Source: Anaerotignum neopropionicum (GTDB lineage: Bacteria > Bacillota > Clostridia > Lachnospirales > Anaerotignaceae). Taken from it: a stretch of 64,000 nt of DNA. Below are positions 44,445 through 53,147 of the stretch, piece after piece. The position numbers were made by a program, and so were the translations under genes. The DNA lies in contig NZ_LRVM01000004.1 in assembly GCF_001571775.1 (NCBI RefSeq), forward strand, positions 1 to 64,000. Reading direction: 5' to 3'. Within the stretch, counting starts at the first letter, position 1, and every line of letters starts with the position of its first letter. The notes below the pieces were generated by a model. It did no database searches. It was not told the DNA's origin and saw only the letters and a program-made list of their open reading frames with translations.

Positions 44445-45743
44445 TGTTTAAAAAGGAAATAGAAAACAATTAAGAGAAATTGTTAAAAAAGGACTTATTC
44501 ATAGAAAGTAGTTTGACAATGACACATTGTAGGTATAAAGATATAGTTAAAAAATCCGAACGTAGGAAGGACGTTTTTTCCTTTAAAAAGGGTTATAAAT
44601 GAGATGAAGAATCTTATGAGATTTTTAAATTATATAATTGTACTGCATTGCAATTAAAAAAGAAATCAAACTAAAGCCGCGTAGTTCAATGAGGGAGTGA
44701 ATTATGCGGCTCTTCTGTTGTTTTTTCTTTTAAAACAATAACAGGTAATTTGTCTACCACTGAAAGATTATAATTTTTTGCAGTAAGAAGAAAAATAACC
44801 TAATTTAAAGTTGAATCGGTTTGTTTCGGAGCAGTGGAGGGGGAGTATATTTTTGCTGTATTTAATTTCCGGTAAAGACGGATTGATATAAATGCTGTAA
44901 TAATAGGAGCTATCATACTAGCAGCGGGAGGCATTTAAATTACATTGATTCCCAAAAGGTTTGGTATAATTTAAATGACCGGTATAAAGCAATAGCATGT
45001 CTGCATATGTCAAGAAAATAGTCATTTCATGCTTTCTGATACAGGAAAAAAAGATGGATATATAGTGTTGAACGCAAATCGCATAGCAGATAAGGTGCTT
45101 TTGTGAATGCTTTTTGATCGATATTGATGAATTCTTTACCATCTTTTGTGAATTGAGAACTATGGGGGTTGGAATAAAATTATTACAAATATTATTTCAA
45201 GCTTTGTTTGTATATCACTTTTTGTGGCTTAAAAGGGGCACCAAAAGCAGAATAGCTATTCAGAGTATCTTTTGTTACAACCTCTTTTGAGTACAGCGTA
45301 AACCCCAAAGGCAATAAATGATTGCAAAATAAACTTCAAAAAAATTATGTTGAACTGTTCAATATGACATGTTAAAAACAGCTCATTTTTAATAAAAAAC
45401 TTTCAAAATCCACAAATTTCATTTTTATTCATTTAGAAATATTGTGTAATTTGAAATAAAGTATTATTATTAGTATATAATCAAAAAATTGGATTGTTTT
45501 TTTTCATACAGAGGGAATGCTTGATTTTTTGTTGGCTGAACTGTGGCAAAGGAAAATTTAGGATGTTTAGAAAGTACCGCCCCGTTAGGATTTATATCAG
45601 CGGATTACTTTTTTTAATCAGAGTTCATGTGTTTATCAAAAGTAACTGATTACAGATGCAGGATTTTTTCATAATAAGATTAAATTAAACAGCACAATAA
45701 GGGGTGTATCGGTAAATTAAAAGCAGATATTGAGAGGTGGGGC
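44445..45743. other. 1.3-kb gene-poor interval with eroded coding traces
   Basis: No intact gene is visible. There is a hairpin at about 44673-44711 (AGCCGCGTA pairing with TATGCGGCT, T-rich tail). Short stretches that read as protein between stops include INAVIIGAIILAAGG near 44890 and DGYIVLNANRIADKVLL near 45060. These look like decayed genes, but no family can be named. Confidence 0.4.
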
Positions 45744-46781
45744 TTGGAAATGAACATACTTGGAAAAGCAGTTAAGCATAAAACTTTTGGTGATGGAACA
45801 ATTCAAAAGCTGGAGAAAAATCATATTATAATTTCTTTTTCCGTTGGAAATAAGACATTTGTTTTCCCCGATGCATTTTTTTCGTTTCTTACAACTACAG
45901 ACGAAGAGCTTAACTTCTTAGTGGGAGAATTGCTTGAAGAAAGACAGAAACAGAAATTACTTGCCCACGAGAAGAAAGTGAAGGAGTTGCAACAGAAGGC
46001 ATTGTTTCGCTCAATTGCACCTGCTGCAAAGGCCAAAACGAGAAAGGGAAAGCGCGCAAATGTTGCTTTTAAGTGCAATTTTTGCGATGGTGGGAAATCC
46101 AAGGAACAGATAGGTTTTTATGGTGTTTGCAGCGACAAGATGATTTACAATAATATTAAAATTGAGAACCGAACTTGGTGTAACGCTGAGGATTGCCCTT
46201 GTTTGGAATATTTAAAAGGCGAAATCACTCGTGAAAAATTAGATTCTTACTGCCAAGATAATGGCATTGTTTGTTATGAAAGCCAAATGCTAAAAGATTG
46301 GAAAGCCTTTGCCGGTGTTGTACAAAATGGAAAACGTAAGGGCAAGGCAATGAAGCTTCAACAAGTGCAAAAAAACAGCCTTTGTGTGCTGACTACAAGA
46401 ACACCCGGAACGGGCGAAAACGAAAGATTTATTTTTGCTTTGTTTTTGGTGGATGATATTTATGAGGGGGATGAGCAAGAAGAAGGTTATGTAAGCACAA
46501 CTTCAAAATATAAGATTAAATTGTCGCCTCAGGAAGCAAAAAAAATGCTGTTTTGGAATTATCATTCAAACGGAAACAAACCTAAAAATCCTGCATGGAG
46601 CTCTGGGTTACATAGATATTTTACGGATGAGGAGGCAGTACAAATTTTAAAGGCAGTGGTTGAAATAAAAAAAGAAACCGCCGATTCTTATTTGGCAGTT
46701 GATTTTTTGGAATATTACTGCGGAATTAACGGAATAGCTGGGAATACCGTGGGCGAGGCAAGGGGAGCTTTAAAAAGATAG
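45744..46781 (+). CDS. Zinc-binding protein with tudor-like N-terminus, unknown function
   Basis: The 345-residue soluble protein opens with a small barrel-like segment (GKAVKHKTFGDGTIQKLEKNHIIISF) of the kind found in UvrD/PcrA C-termini. A charged helix follows, then a cysteine cluster (KCNFCDGG, YGVC, WCNAEDCPC, SYCQDNGIVC) that should bind zinc. The C-terminal half (about 195-345) contains MLFWNYHSNGNKP and a helical end. I do not recognise the family. No operon partner; the flanks are eroded. A nucleic-acid role is suggested by the barrel and zinc cluster only. Confidence 0.6.
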   Translation: MEMNILGKAVKHKTFGDGTIQKLEKNHIIISFSVGNKTFVFPDAFFSFLTTTDEELNFLVGELLEERQKQKLLAHEKKVKELQQKALFRSIAPAAKAKTRKGKRANVAFKCNFCDGGKSKEQIGFYGVCSDKMIYNNIKIENRTWCNAEDCPCLEYLKGEITREKLDSYCQDNGIVCYESQMLKDWKAFAGVVQNGKRKGKAMKLQQVQKNSLCVLTTRTPGTGENERFIFALFLVDDIYEGDEQEEGYVSTTSKYKIKLSPQEAKKMLFWNYHSNGNKPKNPAWSSGLHRYFTDEEAVQILKAVVEIKKETADSYLAVDFLEYYCGINGIAGNTVGEARGALKR

Positions 46782-47073
46782 ATGTATCTTGCTTTAAGGG
46801 GATATGCTAATGTGGGAAGTGGAATTTAGTCTTTTTAACTGCTTTGTAATTTATGCATTAATAAAAAACAGTTTTAAAATCATAGAGAAAAAAGTGATAG
46901 GTATTGGTAGAAAAAACAAAAGGCTAAATTTTAGTGCTGGGGAAGAAAGAAATGATTTGGGCGAAGATAAGTGGAATAGGAGATTTTAAGCGAATCAGTC
47001 TGTTTTCATCTTTTCTAACACAAGTAAAATGAAGTTTGCAATGGAAAGATTAGAAAGGTTGGTATAAGGGAAT

Positions 47074-48525
47074 ATGAAAAGCAGCTCAAATATATTCAAA
47101 GAAAAAATAAGGAATTTCTATATACGTGCAAGCAGATGCATGTTGATGGGAGTTTTATGCGTTACAGTGACAGCAGCCGGCCTTTTTTTAGGCTCAGCAG
47201 AGGGAAAAAGTACCGATGTACTTTCCATGCAGCAGCAAGAGTCAAAAATAGTTGCACTATTGGGCGATCTTAATGAACATGCGCCCGATAGTGTGAAAAA
47301 CAAATTAAGGCAGCTTATAAATGATGCAGAGTCGCGTATTGCTGAAAGAGAATCAAAAGGGGATTATAGGATAACGCGTGAGGAAGTAAAGCTTTGGAAA
47401 GCAATTACGGACTTACTTGATAAGGAAACCATAAGGCAATATGGTGTATATTATTACAAAAATTTAGGCTTTACGGTGGGAAGCGGGCAACAGCAAATGG
47501 ATTATGGAATGGAAACTATGGAGAATTTGAAGAAAGAAATATCAACGCAAGATTGGAACAGTCTTAATAAAATTCGAAATGACTATTTTGCTGCTGAGGA
47601 AAATGGTACACAAAATAGTACTGTAAATGCTGAATTTAAAATGAGAGAGATATTAAAGAATTATAGGGCGTTGGATGCAGATGCAATCATTCTAAATACA
47701 TTGAGTGATAAAAATCAGCAAACCTTGGGAATGTTTATTATAACCCCGGAACACGAGGCGGTATATCAAGATGGAGCCGAAAATGGTTTGAACAGGCTAG
47801 AAGCAGAAGAACAGGAGGCTTTACACCAGATTTGGGAAGAAACAACAGCTATTTTACCAAAAGAAATGTTTACAAACTTCAAATATTTTGTGGTTGCAGG
47901 AGATGGGGAATATGGAGTTTTAGCATATGTCACCAAATTGGGTTCTGAAAACGAAGTTTGGAGCATGGCTGTGGATTGGGCAGATATTAAGGATGATGGT
48001 TTTTATCCATATACGGTAGTGCATGAAATGGCTCACTACATTACACTGAATGACAACCAATTAAAATATGATAAGGGGAGTGGCTATCCTATTGATAGGT
48101 ATACGGAGTGGATGTGTGTAGCAAAGGAGGATTCATATATTCAAGCCTATTATAATTTATTCTGGAGAGATATTATCATCGATTGGTATGTCAATCCTGA
48201 AAATCCATATTTCTTTTTCCGACATCAATCTGAGTTTGTATCAAGCTATGCATCAACAGACTGCGCAGAGGATATGGCTGAAAGCTTTGCGGCATATGTG
48301 CTGTTAGAAAAAGCATCGACACCCGAAGCGCAGGCAAAATTGGACTTTTTTGATAGTTATCCGGAACTTAAGGCCATAAAAACCGATATTTTAAATAATA
48401 TCAAGGAGAACGATGTTTATGTAAGTCCAACAATTGCAATGGAAAATACAACGGAGGTTAAAAAGGAAGAATTGGATGGCTTTGTAAATGTATTAGTGGG
48501 AATCACAGAAATTTTATGCAAATAA
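47074..48525 (+). CDS. Secreted putative zinc metallopeptidase
   Basis: The 483-residue protein has a signal peptide or N-terminal membrane helix (GVLCVTVTAAGLFLGSAEG), a helical region, and a metallopeptidase active-site helix VVHEMAHYITL (HExxH) at about residue 320. A downstream acidic segment, CAEDMAESFAAYVLLE, could supply the third zinc ligand (the glutamate of gluzincin-type enzymes). It should act outside the cytoplasm. No anchor motif is visible. It is alone in its region; substrate unknown. Confidence 0.75.
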   Translation: MKSSSNIFKEKIRNFYIRASRCMLMGVLCVTVTAAGLFLGSAEGKSTDVLSMQQQESKIVALLGDLNEHAPDSVKNKLRQLINDAESRIAERESKGDYRITREEVKLWKAITDLLDKETIRQYGVYYYKNLGFTVGSGQQQMDYGMETMENLKKEISTQDWNSLNKIRNDYFAAEENGTQNSTVNAEFKMREILKNYRALDADAIILNTLSDKNQQTLGMFIITPEHEAVYQDGAENGLNRLEAEEQEALHQIWEETTAILPKEMFTNFKYFVVAGDGEYGVLAYVTKLGSENEVWSMAVDWADIKDDGFYPYTVVHEMAHYITLNDNQLKYDKGSGYPIDRYTEWMCVAKEDSYIQAYYNLFWRDIIIDWYVNPENPYFFFRHQSEFVSSYASTDCAEDMAESFAAYVLLEKASTPEAQAKLDFFDSYPELKAIKTDILNNIKENDVYVSPTIAMENTTEVKKEELDGFVNVLVGITEILCK

Positions 48526-48973
48526 CGTTAAGAACCACGAAAAGGTAAAAGTTGAAATGGCTGGTTAACCTTGTTATGAATTACTGAAGCAATCAGATTG
48601 GCGAACAACCTATTTTTAAGAACGGAAGAGTTTGAGAAACTGGGGGTATTTCTTTTCTCTTAGGGAAAAGATCGCTTTTTCTTCTTCCCATAACCATCCT
48701 CGTTACACTTTCGGTATTTGGTGGGGCGGTTCGGGAGCATGAAGAACAACGCAAATGAAATGGAATCCGCAGTATTAGATTTGCTCATCCTAGGAAAATA
48801 GGTAGTTTAAGACCTTTGGCCGAAGACTCTCATTTATTTGTCTTCTGTCGGCTTAAAAAATGCTTGAAGGAAATGAGGTTTTTCAATCGGGCGTCAGCTT
48901 TATCGGCATTTTGTCACGATGTATATATGATGTTGTGTGTGTTATGCTTTTAAAAAAGGAGGCATAATTCGCA
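48526..48973. other. Intergenic stretch with possible decayed membrane-protein trace
   Basis: No intact gene. One frame near 48665-48760 reads a hydrophobic segment LPITILVTLSVFGGAVREHEE between stops, which could be the remnant of a membrane protein. Nothing else is supported. Confidence 0.3.
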
Positions 48974-49246
48974 ATTGAGTCAAGATGTGGTATTTTATGC
49001 AGCGATTGTTCTTATAGAGAGCAAATAAATTGCAAGGGTTGCATTTCTATGATAAAACCATTTTGAGTCAAGAGTTGTCTTGCGAAAGCGTGTTGTGAAA
49101 ATTAAGGAAAGGTGCATTGCGGCTAATGCGAAGCGTTTCCATACGATCTACTTCATCAGTTTTTTACGCTGAAGCACAGGGAGATAAGGGGAAACACATT
49201 GAGCAATGCAGAAAATGGTGAGAAAAAATGGCTACTTCTCTTCAAT
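48974..49246 (+). pseudogene. DUF3795-like cysteine-rich protein, decayed
   Basis: One frame reads IESRCGILCSDCSYREQINC, KGCISMIKPF, then a stop (TGA), VKSCLAKACCEN, a stop (TAA), GKVHCG, a stop (TAA), and CEAFPYDLLHQFF to the end at GEKKW. The cysteine pattern and order are those of DUF3795-type zinc proteins. The start codon is degraded to ATT and there are three in-frame stops, so it cannot be expressed as one protein. It runs into the start of the TfoX-like gene. Confidence 0.7.
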
Positions 49247-49560
49247 ACATAGAATTCGTTTGTGCCCAAATAAAAGGGGTTGGCGAAATACGATACAAAA
49301 AGATGTTTGGTGAATATATGGTATATGTAAACAACAAGCCTATTCTTTTGGTTTGCGATAATACTGTATTTGTGAAAAAACTGGCTGATATAAGTAAACA
49401 AATGCAAGCTGCACAGACGGGATTCCCATACAACGGAGCAAAAGAACATTATATTTTGGATATTGAAGATATTGCGCTGTCCAAAGAAGTCATCGGAATA
49501 TTAGAGGAAGTTATACTCATTCCAAAGTCTAAGAAAAGCCAAAAAAATCAAAAACTTTGA
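49228..49560 (+). CDS. TfoX/Sxy N-terminal domain protein
   Basis: The 110-residue protein matches the TfoX N-terminal domain: a start helix, RYKKMFGEYMVYVNNKPILLVCDNTVFVK and GFPYNGAKEHYILDIEDI. In Proteobacteria TfoX controls competence; in Clostridia the stand-alone domain has no established role. The start lies inside the end of the DUF3795 pseudogene, and AATGGTGAG is a weak ribosome site. Confidence 0.8.
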   Translation: MATSLQYIEFVCAQIKGVGEIRYKKMFGEYMVYVNNKPILLVCDNTVFVKKLADISKQMQAAQTGFPYNGAKEHYILDIEDIALSKEVIGILEEVILIPKSKKSQKNQKL

Positions 49561-49729
49561 GAGCGTTTCAAGAGGGTTCGTGAAACAATGTCTTTAAATT
49601 AGGTATTTAATAAAAAGCCTTTTATGATAGAATAAAAAATCATAGGAGGTTTTTATTATGGCCAGAAGAAAAACGGAAAGAATTTAGAGGGAAAAAAATT
49701 TTTTATAGGGGTCTTTTACAGGAGCACGA
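49561..49729. other. Short spacer with abortive start
   Basis: AGGAGG and ATG at about 49658 open a frame of nine codons (MARRKTERI) followed by a stop. No further signal seen. Confidence 0.3.
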
Positions 49730-50278
49730 TGTTCAATGGGTAGAGGATATTTACAGTACTGGATACCTCTGAAAGAAGGTGATTGTGCCAGTCCTCAATC
49801 TGGGGCATGATTTTGTCCGTAACATCATAAATAGAGCTCTGGCAAGCTTCAAACCCATAAATATCCTAGAGGGCATCTGAAATCTGTTTGGGGTCATACC
49901 TTTGGCATGCATAGAGATAATCTTCTAGTCAATATCTAAATATATCTTTCTGGCGTTTTCTGACTACCTGTGGTTTGAAGGTCGACTTACCGTCCCGTGG
50001 AACCTGCATATTCAAGCTTCCATAGCTACTGCTGATATACTTTGATTTGTAACCATTGCGGAAAATATCGCTGTCAGAGCGTTCTGACTTTTCATAGCCA
50101 AGATGGTATCCATATCACATTCCATCATTTCTTTGATGGTGCCGCCGAGTAGATCCTTGAGTGTGTCCTGAATATCTTCTGCTGACTGAATGTCATATTC
50201 CTGCAGAAGCTGCTGAATGATGTTGCGCTTTTCGTCTGTCATTTGTACCCTGTGTACTGGTTTCTTTTTTCTTGCCAT
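49730..50278 (-). pseudogene. IS256-family transposase, N-terminal fragment with frameshifts
   Basis: On the minus strand the sequence begins MARKKKPVHRVQMTDEKRNI and continues with LGGTIKEMMEC, as in IS256-type transposases. After residue 60 the frame shifts, and later parts in other frames still read QVPRDGKSTF-, ISMHAKGMT- and MPQIEDW-like segments. It stops before the DDE core, so it is inactive. It marks one flank of the regulator/biosynthesis locus. Confidence 0.75.
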
Positions 50279-50475
50279 AATAAAAGGCCGCCTATGATTT
50301 AATATTGTATATAGAAGACCTTATAAAACCTTATTTCAGAAGAACTTTCACCGACTCTGTCTTATCAATATGAGCTATTCCAATAGAATGGCTGGAATCA
50401 TTTAGCGCTTGTTGAGAACCGGTCAATCCTTGGGGTTAAGTGGACAGAATAGCTTTTGGTAGGTTGAGGAGATAG

Positions 50476-50709
50476 GATTGTTTTGTTATCTATGAAACGG
50501 AAGCAGTGATTGCCCAATATACTTATGCTCCTAATTGGTTTAGAATGTCTAAAGAAGTGAACGGAGAAATTACATTCCATGTTTTGGATGGATCAAATAT
50601 GGTAGTGAAGCTTAACAAAACGGATGATGTAATAATTATTAGAGGGAAAAGCTTGAAAAAACCTCTGATGTTATATACTATATTTATAAAGGTCATGGTT
50701 ATATTGTAG
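50476..50709 (+). pseudogene. RHS/YD-repeat protein remnant
   Basis: Frame 50476-50709 reads YETEAVIAQYTYAPNWFRMS, KEVNGEITFHVLDGSNMVV and IIIRGKSLK. It follows the RHS/YD repeat pattern (YTYDPNGLRVSKTVNG..THILDGSN). After a one-base shift the next frame continues SDVIYYIYKGHGYIVAW, as RHS cores do. No start or toxin tail is left, so it is a scar of a polymorphic-toxin-like gene. Confidence 0.6.
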
Positions 50710-50744
50710 CTTGGCTTATGATTAAGATGAAGGGAGGCGGATGA

Positions 50745-51476
50745 ATGATTCGTATTGCAATCTGCGATGATGAATTACTAGAAATTGACCGTGCTCGCAG
50801 CTGCCTTGAGGCTTACATGCAGAATCACCCACAATATGAAATAACAATAAACTCCTTTTCTGCCCCATTAGAACTGTTAACTTATGTGGCTGAGCATGGA
50901 GGATTTGATATACTGCTGCTAGATATTTATATGGCTGGTATGCTTGGTACTGATGTAGCAAGAGAATTACGTCAGTTAGGAGATAACAGTGAATTTATAT
51001 TTATTACCACTTCTCGAGACCATGCGATTGAAGCTTTTGAAGTAGAAGCTGCACAATATTTGGTCAAACCCTATGCTGAAGAGGGGATTTTTGCGGCTTT
51101 GGACAAGATTATCCAACGTATTGATAGAGAAAGGCGAGTGATTGTCATCCTTAAGACATCGGAGGGGATTACTCGGCTTGCGTTGCGGGATGTGGTATTT
51201 ACAGAAACCGGACGAAATAACTATCAGATCGTTCATACCATTCAAGGGAAGAAGATGGAGGTACGCATGACAGCTTCGGAACTTTTTGAGCTGCTCTCAC
51301 AGAACAAATTTTTCGTTAGGTGCGGTGTTTCCTTAAACTTGAACCTTAAATACATCCGACAGATTTCCAAAAATACCATAACCTTTGATACTGGTGAATC
51401 CATAACTTACCCTTACCGCTCCTATCAGAAACTCAAAGAGGAGTTTTTGCGTTTTCAAATGTTCACAGAGGAATAA
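50745..51476 (+). CDS. LytTR-family response regulator (AgrA-like)
   Basis: The 243-residue protein has a receiver domain (about 1-125) with ICDDE, the phospho-acceptor aspartate in DILLLDIYM (residue 60) and conserved lysine in YLVKPY. A LytTR DNA-binding domain follows (about 140-240, ending KEEFLRF). Such regulators bind pairs of short direct repeats one or two helical turns apart. It is followed by the GHKL-type kinase gene with a promoter and direct repeats between. GGGAGGCGG precedes ATG 50745. Confidence 0.9.
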   Translation: MIRIAICDDELLEIDRARSCLEAYMQNHPQYEITINSFSAPLELLTYVAEHGGFDILLLDIYMAGMLGTDVARELRQLGDNSEFIFITTSRDHAIEAFEVEAAQYLVKPYAEEGIFAALDKIIQRIDRERRVIVILKTSEGITRLALRDVVFTETGRNNYQIVHTIQGKKMEVRMTASELFELLSQNKFFVRCGVSLNLNLKYIRQISKNTITFDTGESITYPYRSYQKLKEEFLRFQMFTEE

Positions 51477-51483
51477 TATGTGC

Positions 51484-51514
51484 CAATTACCCCTAAAATA
51501 TTGGCAATTACCCC
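51484..51514 (+). promoter_or_regulatory. LytTR-type direct repeats upstream of the kinase gene
   Basis: CAATTACCCC occurs at 51484-51493 and 51505-51514, a 21-bp period (two DNA turns) as used by LytTR regulators. A -10-like TAGGAT (51543-51548) lies 28 bp further on. The second repeat is also part of the palindrome 51512-51534, which might serve as a terminator for the upstream gene. Confidence 0.7.
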
Positions 51515-51572
51515 AAAAACAATTTTTGGGGTAATTTTATGATAGGATAAAGTAGGAAGGGAGGCGACAAAC

Positions 51573-52916
51573 TTGCTATACAACATTTTATTGTTTTTTT
51601 CATTTTTGCAATCTGTTGTTGTTTTTACGCTGATGTCATCTGCGGCAATGCGTTTTCGAGAGCCGGCCAAAAAACGAATAATGATAGGATTATTTGTGAT
51701 GCTTTGCGGAATAAGCCTCCTGTCCTATCACTTGTTTACACATGGCATCAATTCGGTAGATGGATTTGCAATCCTTATTATTTTAGTAATAGAACTTTCT
51801 TGGTTTTTGATTTGCTCAGAAGATTATTTTTTTGTGTCACTTTTTAGTTTTATAACCTTTGTTAATATTTATTTAGCTATTAACTATATCAGTGATATCT
51901 TAGCAATACATGGGGAAGGCCCTGCTTTCGTAATTAATTTCATGATAAATCGTCTGGTAATATATGCAGTAATCCTTCCGTTGCTTTATAAATTTGTACG
52001 CCCACGTTTTCGACGGCTGGTGGGTGCGTTGGACAAGGAATGGTGTGCAGCAGGGTTGGTACCGTTGATGTTTTTAATCATGCAAATTATGGTGCTATAT
52101 TATCCATCCCCCTATTGGTCTTGGAATATTGAAAATTGGAACAAAGTCATTATTATTACTGTCTACATGTTGTTTTTGGCGGTATATTACCTGTTGTATG
52201 TTCAAGCCAATGCCATTGTTGAAAAATACGCATTGGAAAAACGTCAGCTGCTTATGGCACAGCAGGAGAAATTGTGGGAATCTGAGCTTGCCCGCCAGAA
52301 GGTGTCAGTAGCCTTGGCATTTCAGCAAAAGCACGATATGCGCCACCACAATGCAGTTATCATAGAATTGCTGAAAAACGGAAATGTGGCGGAACTAGAA
52401 GACTATATGAAAAGTTTTAATGCAGCCATGGACAGGAGTAAAACCACAGTTTATTGTATAAATCCGATTGTAAACAGTATTTGTAATGCCTATGCACAAA
52501 AGGCAGAGAGAGCTAAAATCAAAATTTATTTTCATATGGTAGTACCCGAGCGAGCAGGGATTGATAACGTTGATTTGACTTGTATCTTTGGTAACGCACT
52601 AGAAAATTCCATTGAAGGTTGCCTGAGGCTCCCGGAAAATTATGAAAAGGAAATCATTGTTACTTCCAAATATATGGATGGAAGGTTGCGAATACAGGTG
52701 GAGAATAGCTGTTGCGAGGGAATTGTCTTTGAGGGGGAACTGCCAAAAACCCAAAAGAAAGACGGTGGCACAGGGATACATAGCATAATCTATACCACCG
52801 AGAAGTATGACGGTACATACAGATTCTCTGTCAGCAATGGCAAATTCACTACTCAAATTGTTCTCAATGCAAATGAAGTAATTCCAAAAAGTATGATACA
52901 GGAAGGGACGGTTTAG
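51573..52916 (+). CDS. GHKL-type sensor histidine kinase (AgrC-like)
   Basis: The 447-residue protein has about six N-terminal membrane helices (to about 205), then a dimerisation helix with the phospho-acceptor HDMRHHN (residue near 254), and a GHKL ATPase domain with IFGNALENSIEGC (N-box) and DGGTGIHSI (G-box). This is the AgrC/CitA-like plan of peptide- or small-molecule-sensing kinases. The start is TTG 51573 behind GGGAGGCG. No AgrB- or AgrD-like gene is visible, so the ligand is unknown. It partners with the preceding regulator. Confidence 0.88.
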   Translation: MLYNILLFFSFLQSVVVFTLMSSAAMRFREPAKKRIMIGLFVMLCGISLLSYHLFTHGINSVDGFAILIILVIELSWFLICSEDYFFVSLFSFITFVNIYLAINYISDILAIHGEGPAFVINFMINRLVIYAVILPLLYKFVRPRFRRLVGALDKEWCAAGLVPLMFLIMQIMVLYYPSPYWSWNIENWNKVIIITVYMLFLAVYYLLYVQANAIVEKYALEKRQLLMAQQEKLWESELARQKVSVALAFQQKHDMRHHNAVIIELLKNGNVAELEDYMKSFNAAMDRSKTTVYCINPIVNSICNAYAQKAERAKIKIYFHMVVPERAGIDNVDLTCIFGNALENSIEGCLRLPENYEKEIIVTSKYMDGRLRIQVENSCCEGIVFEGELPKTQKKDGGTGIHSIIYTTEKYDGTYRFSVSNGKFTTQIVLNANEVIPKSMIQEGTV

Positions 52917-52946
52917 TTGATAGTTACCTTTTTTAACAAAATTATG

Positions 52947-52977
52947 CAATTATCCCTAAAATGATGGCAATTACCCC
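52947..52977 (+). promoter_or_regulatory. LytTR-type direct repeats upstream of the biosynthetic operon
   Basis: CAATTATCCC (52947-52956) and CAATTACCCC (52968-52977) have the same 21-bp period and sequence as the pair before the kinase gene. A -10-like TAAGAT (53006-53011) follows at the same distance (28 bp) with the same RAAAGT tail. The palindromic arm present in the first copy is broken here, so the direct repeats are the conserved part. Confidence 0.75.
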
Positions 52978-53039
52978 AAAAACAGTTTTTGTCGCCTGAT
53001 TGTGCTAAGATGAAAGTTCATAAAAAGAGGATTTTCTCT

Positions 53040-53081
53040 ATGTGTATTGACTGGGACAGCTTAAATTGCAATATTTTATAG
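53040..53081 (+). CDS. Possible 13-residue leader peptide
   Basis: ATG 53040 follows AGAGGA by 8 bases and opens a 13-codon frame reading MCIDWDSLNCNIL, with cysteines at positions 2 and 10. It lies in the transcript between the LytTR-type promoter and the sensor/MFS gene. It could be a translated leader or a small signal peptide precursor. No processing gene is near, and the frame is short enough to be chance. Confidence 0.2.
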   Translation: MCIDWDSLNCNIL

Positions 53082-53147
53082 AATTAAAAAATAGGTCTAA
53101 CAGAAATTAGCTTTCTTTATTATTAAAATATTTTATGAGGAAATTAT

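Noticed and set aside
46804-46989. 61-codon frame after the zinc protein
   Set aside because: No good ribosome site, no recognisable domain and a biased composition; I could not support it as a gene.
51512-51538. Palindrome TTACCCCAAAAA...TTTTTGGGGTAA as the main regulatory element
   Set aside because: It is absent from the second copy of the same promoter, while the direct repeats are kept; it may still be a terminator of the regulator gene.
50745-52916. Classical Agr quorum-sensing locus
   Set aside because: The regulator and kinase fit, but no AgrB-type membrane peptidase or AgrD-type propeptide is encoded in the window.
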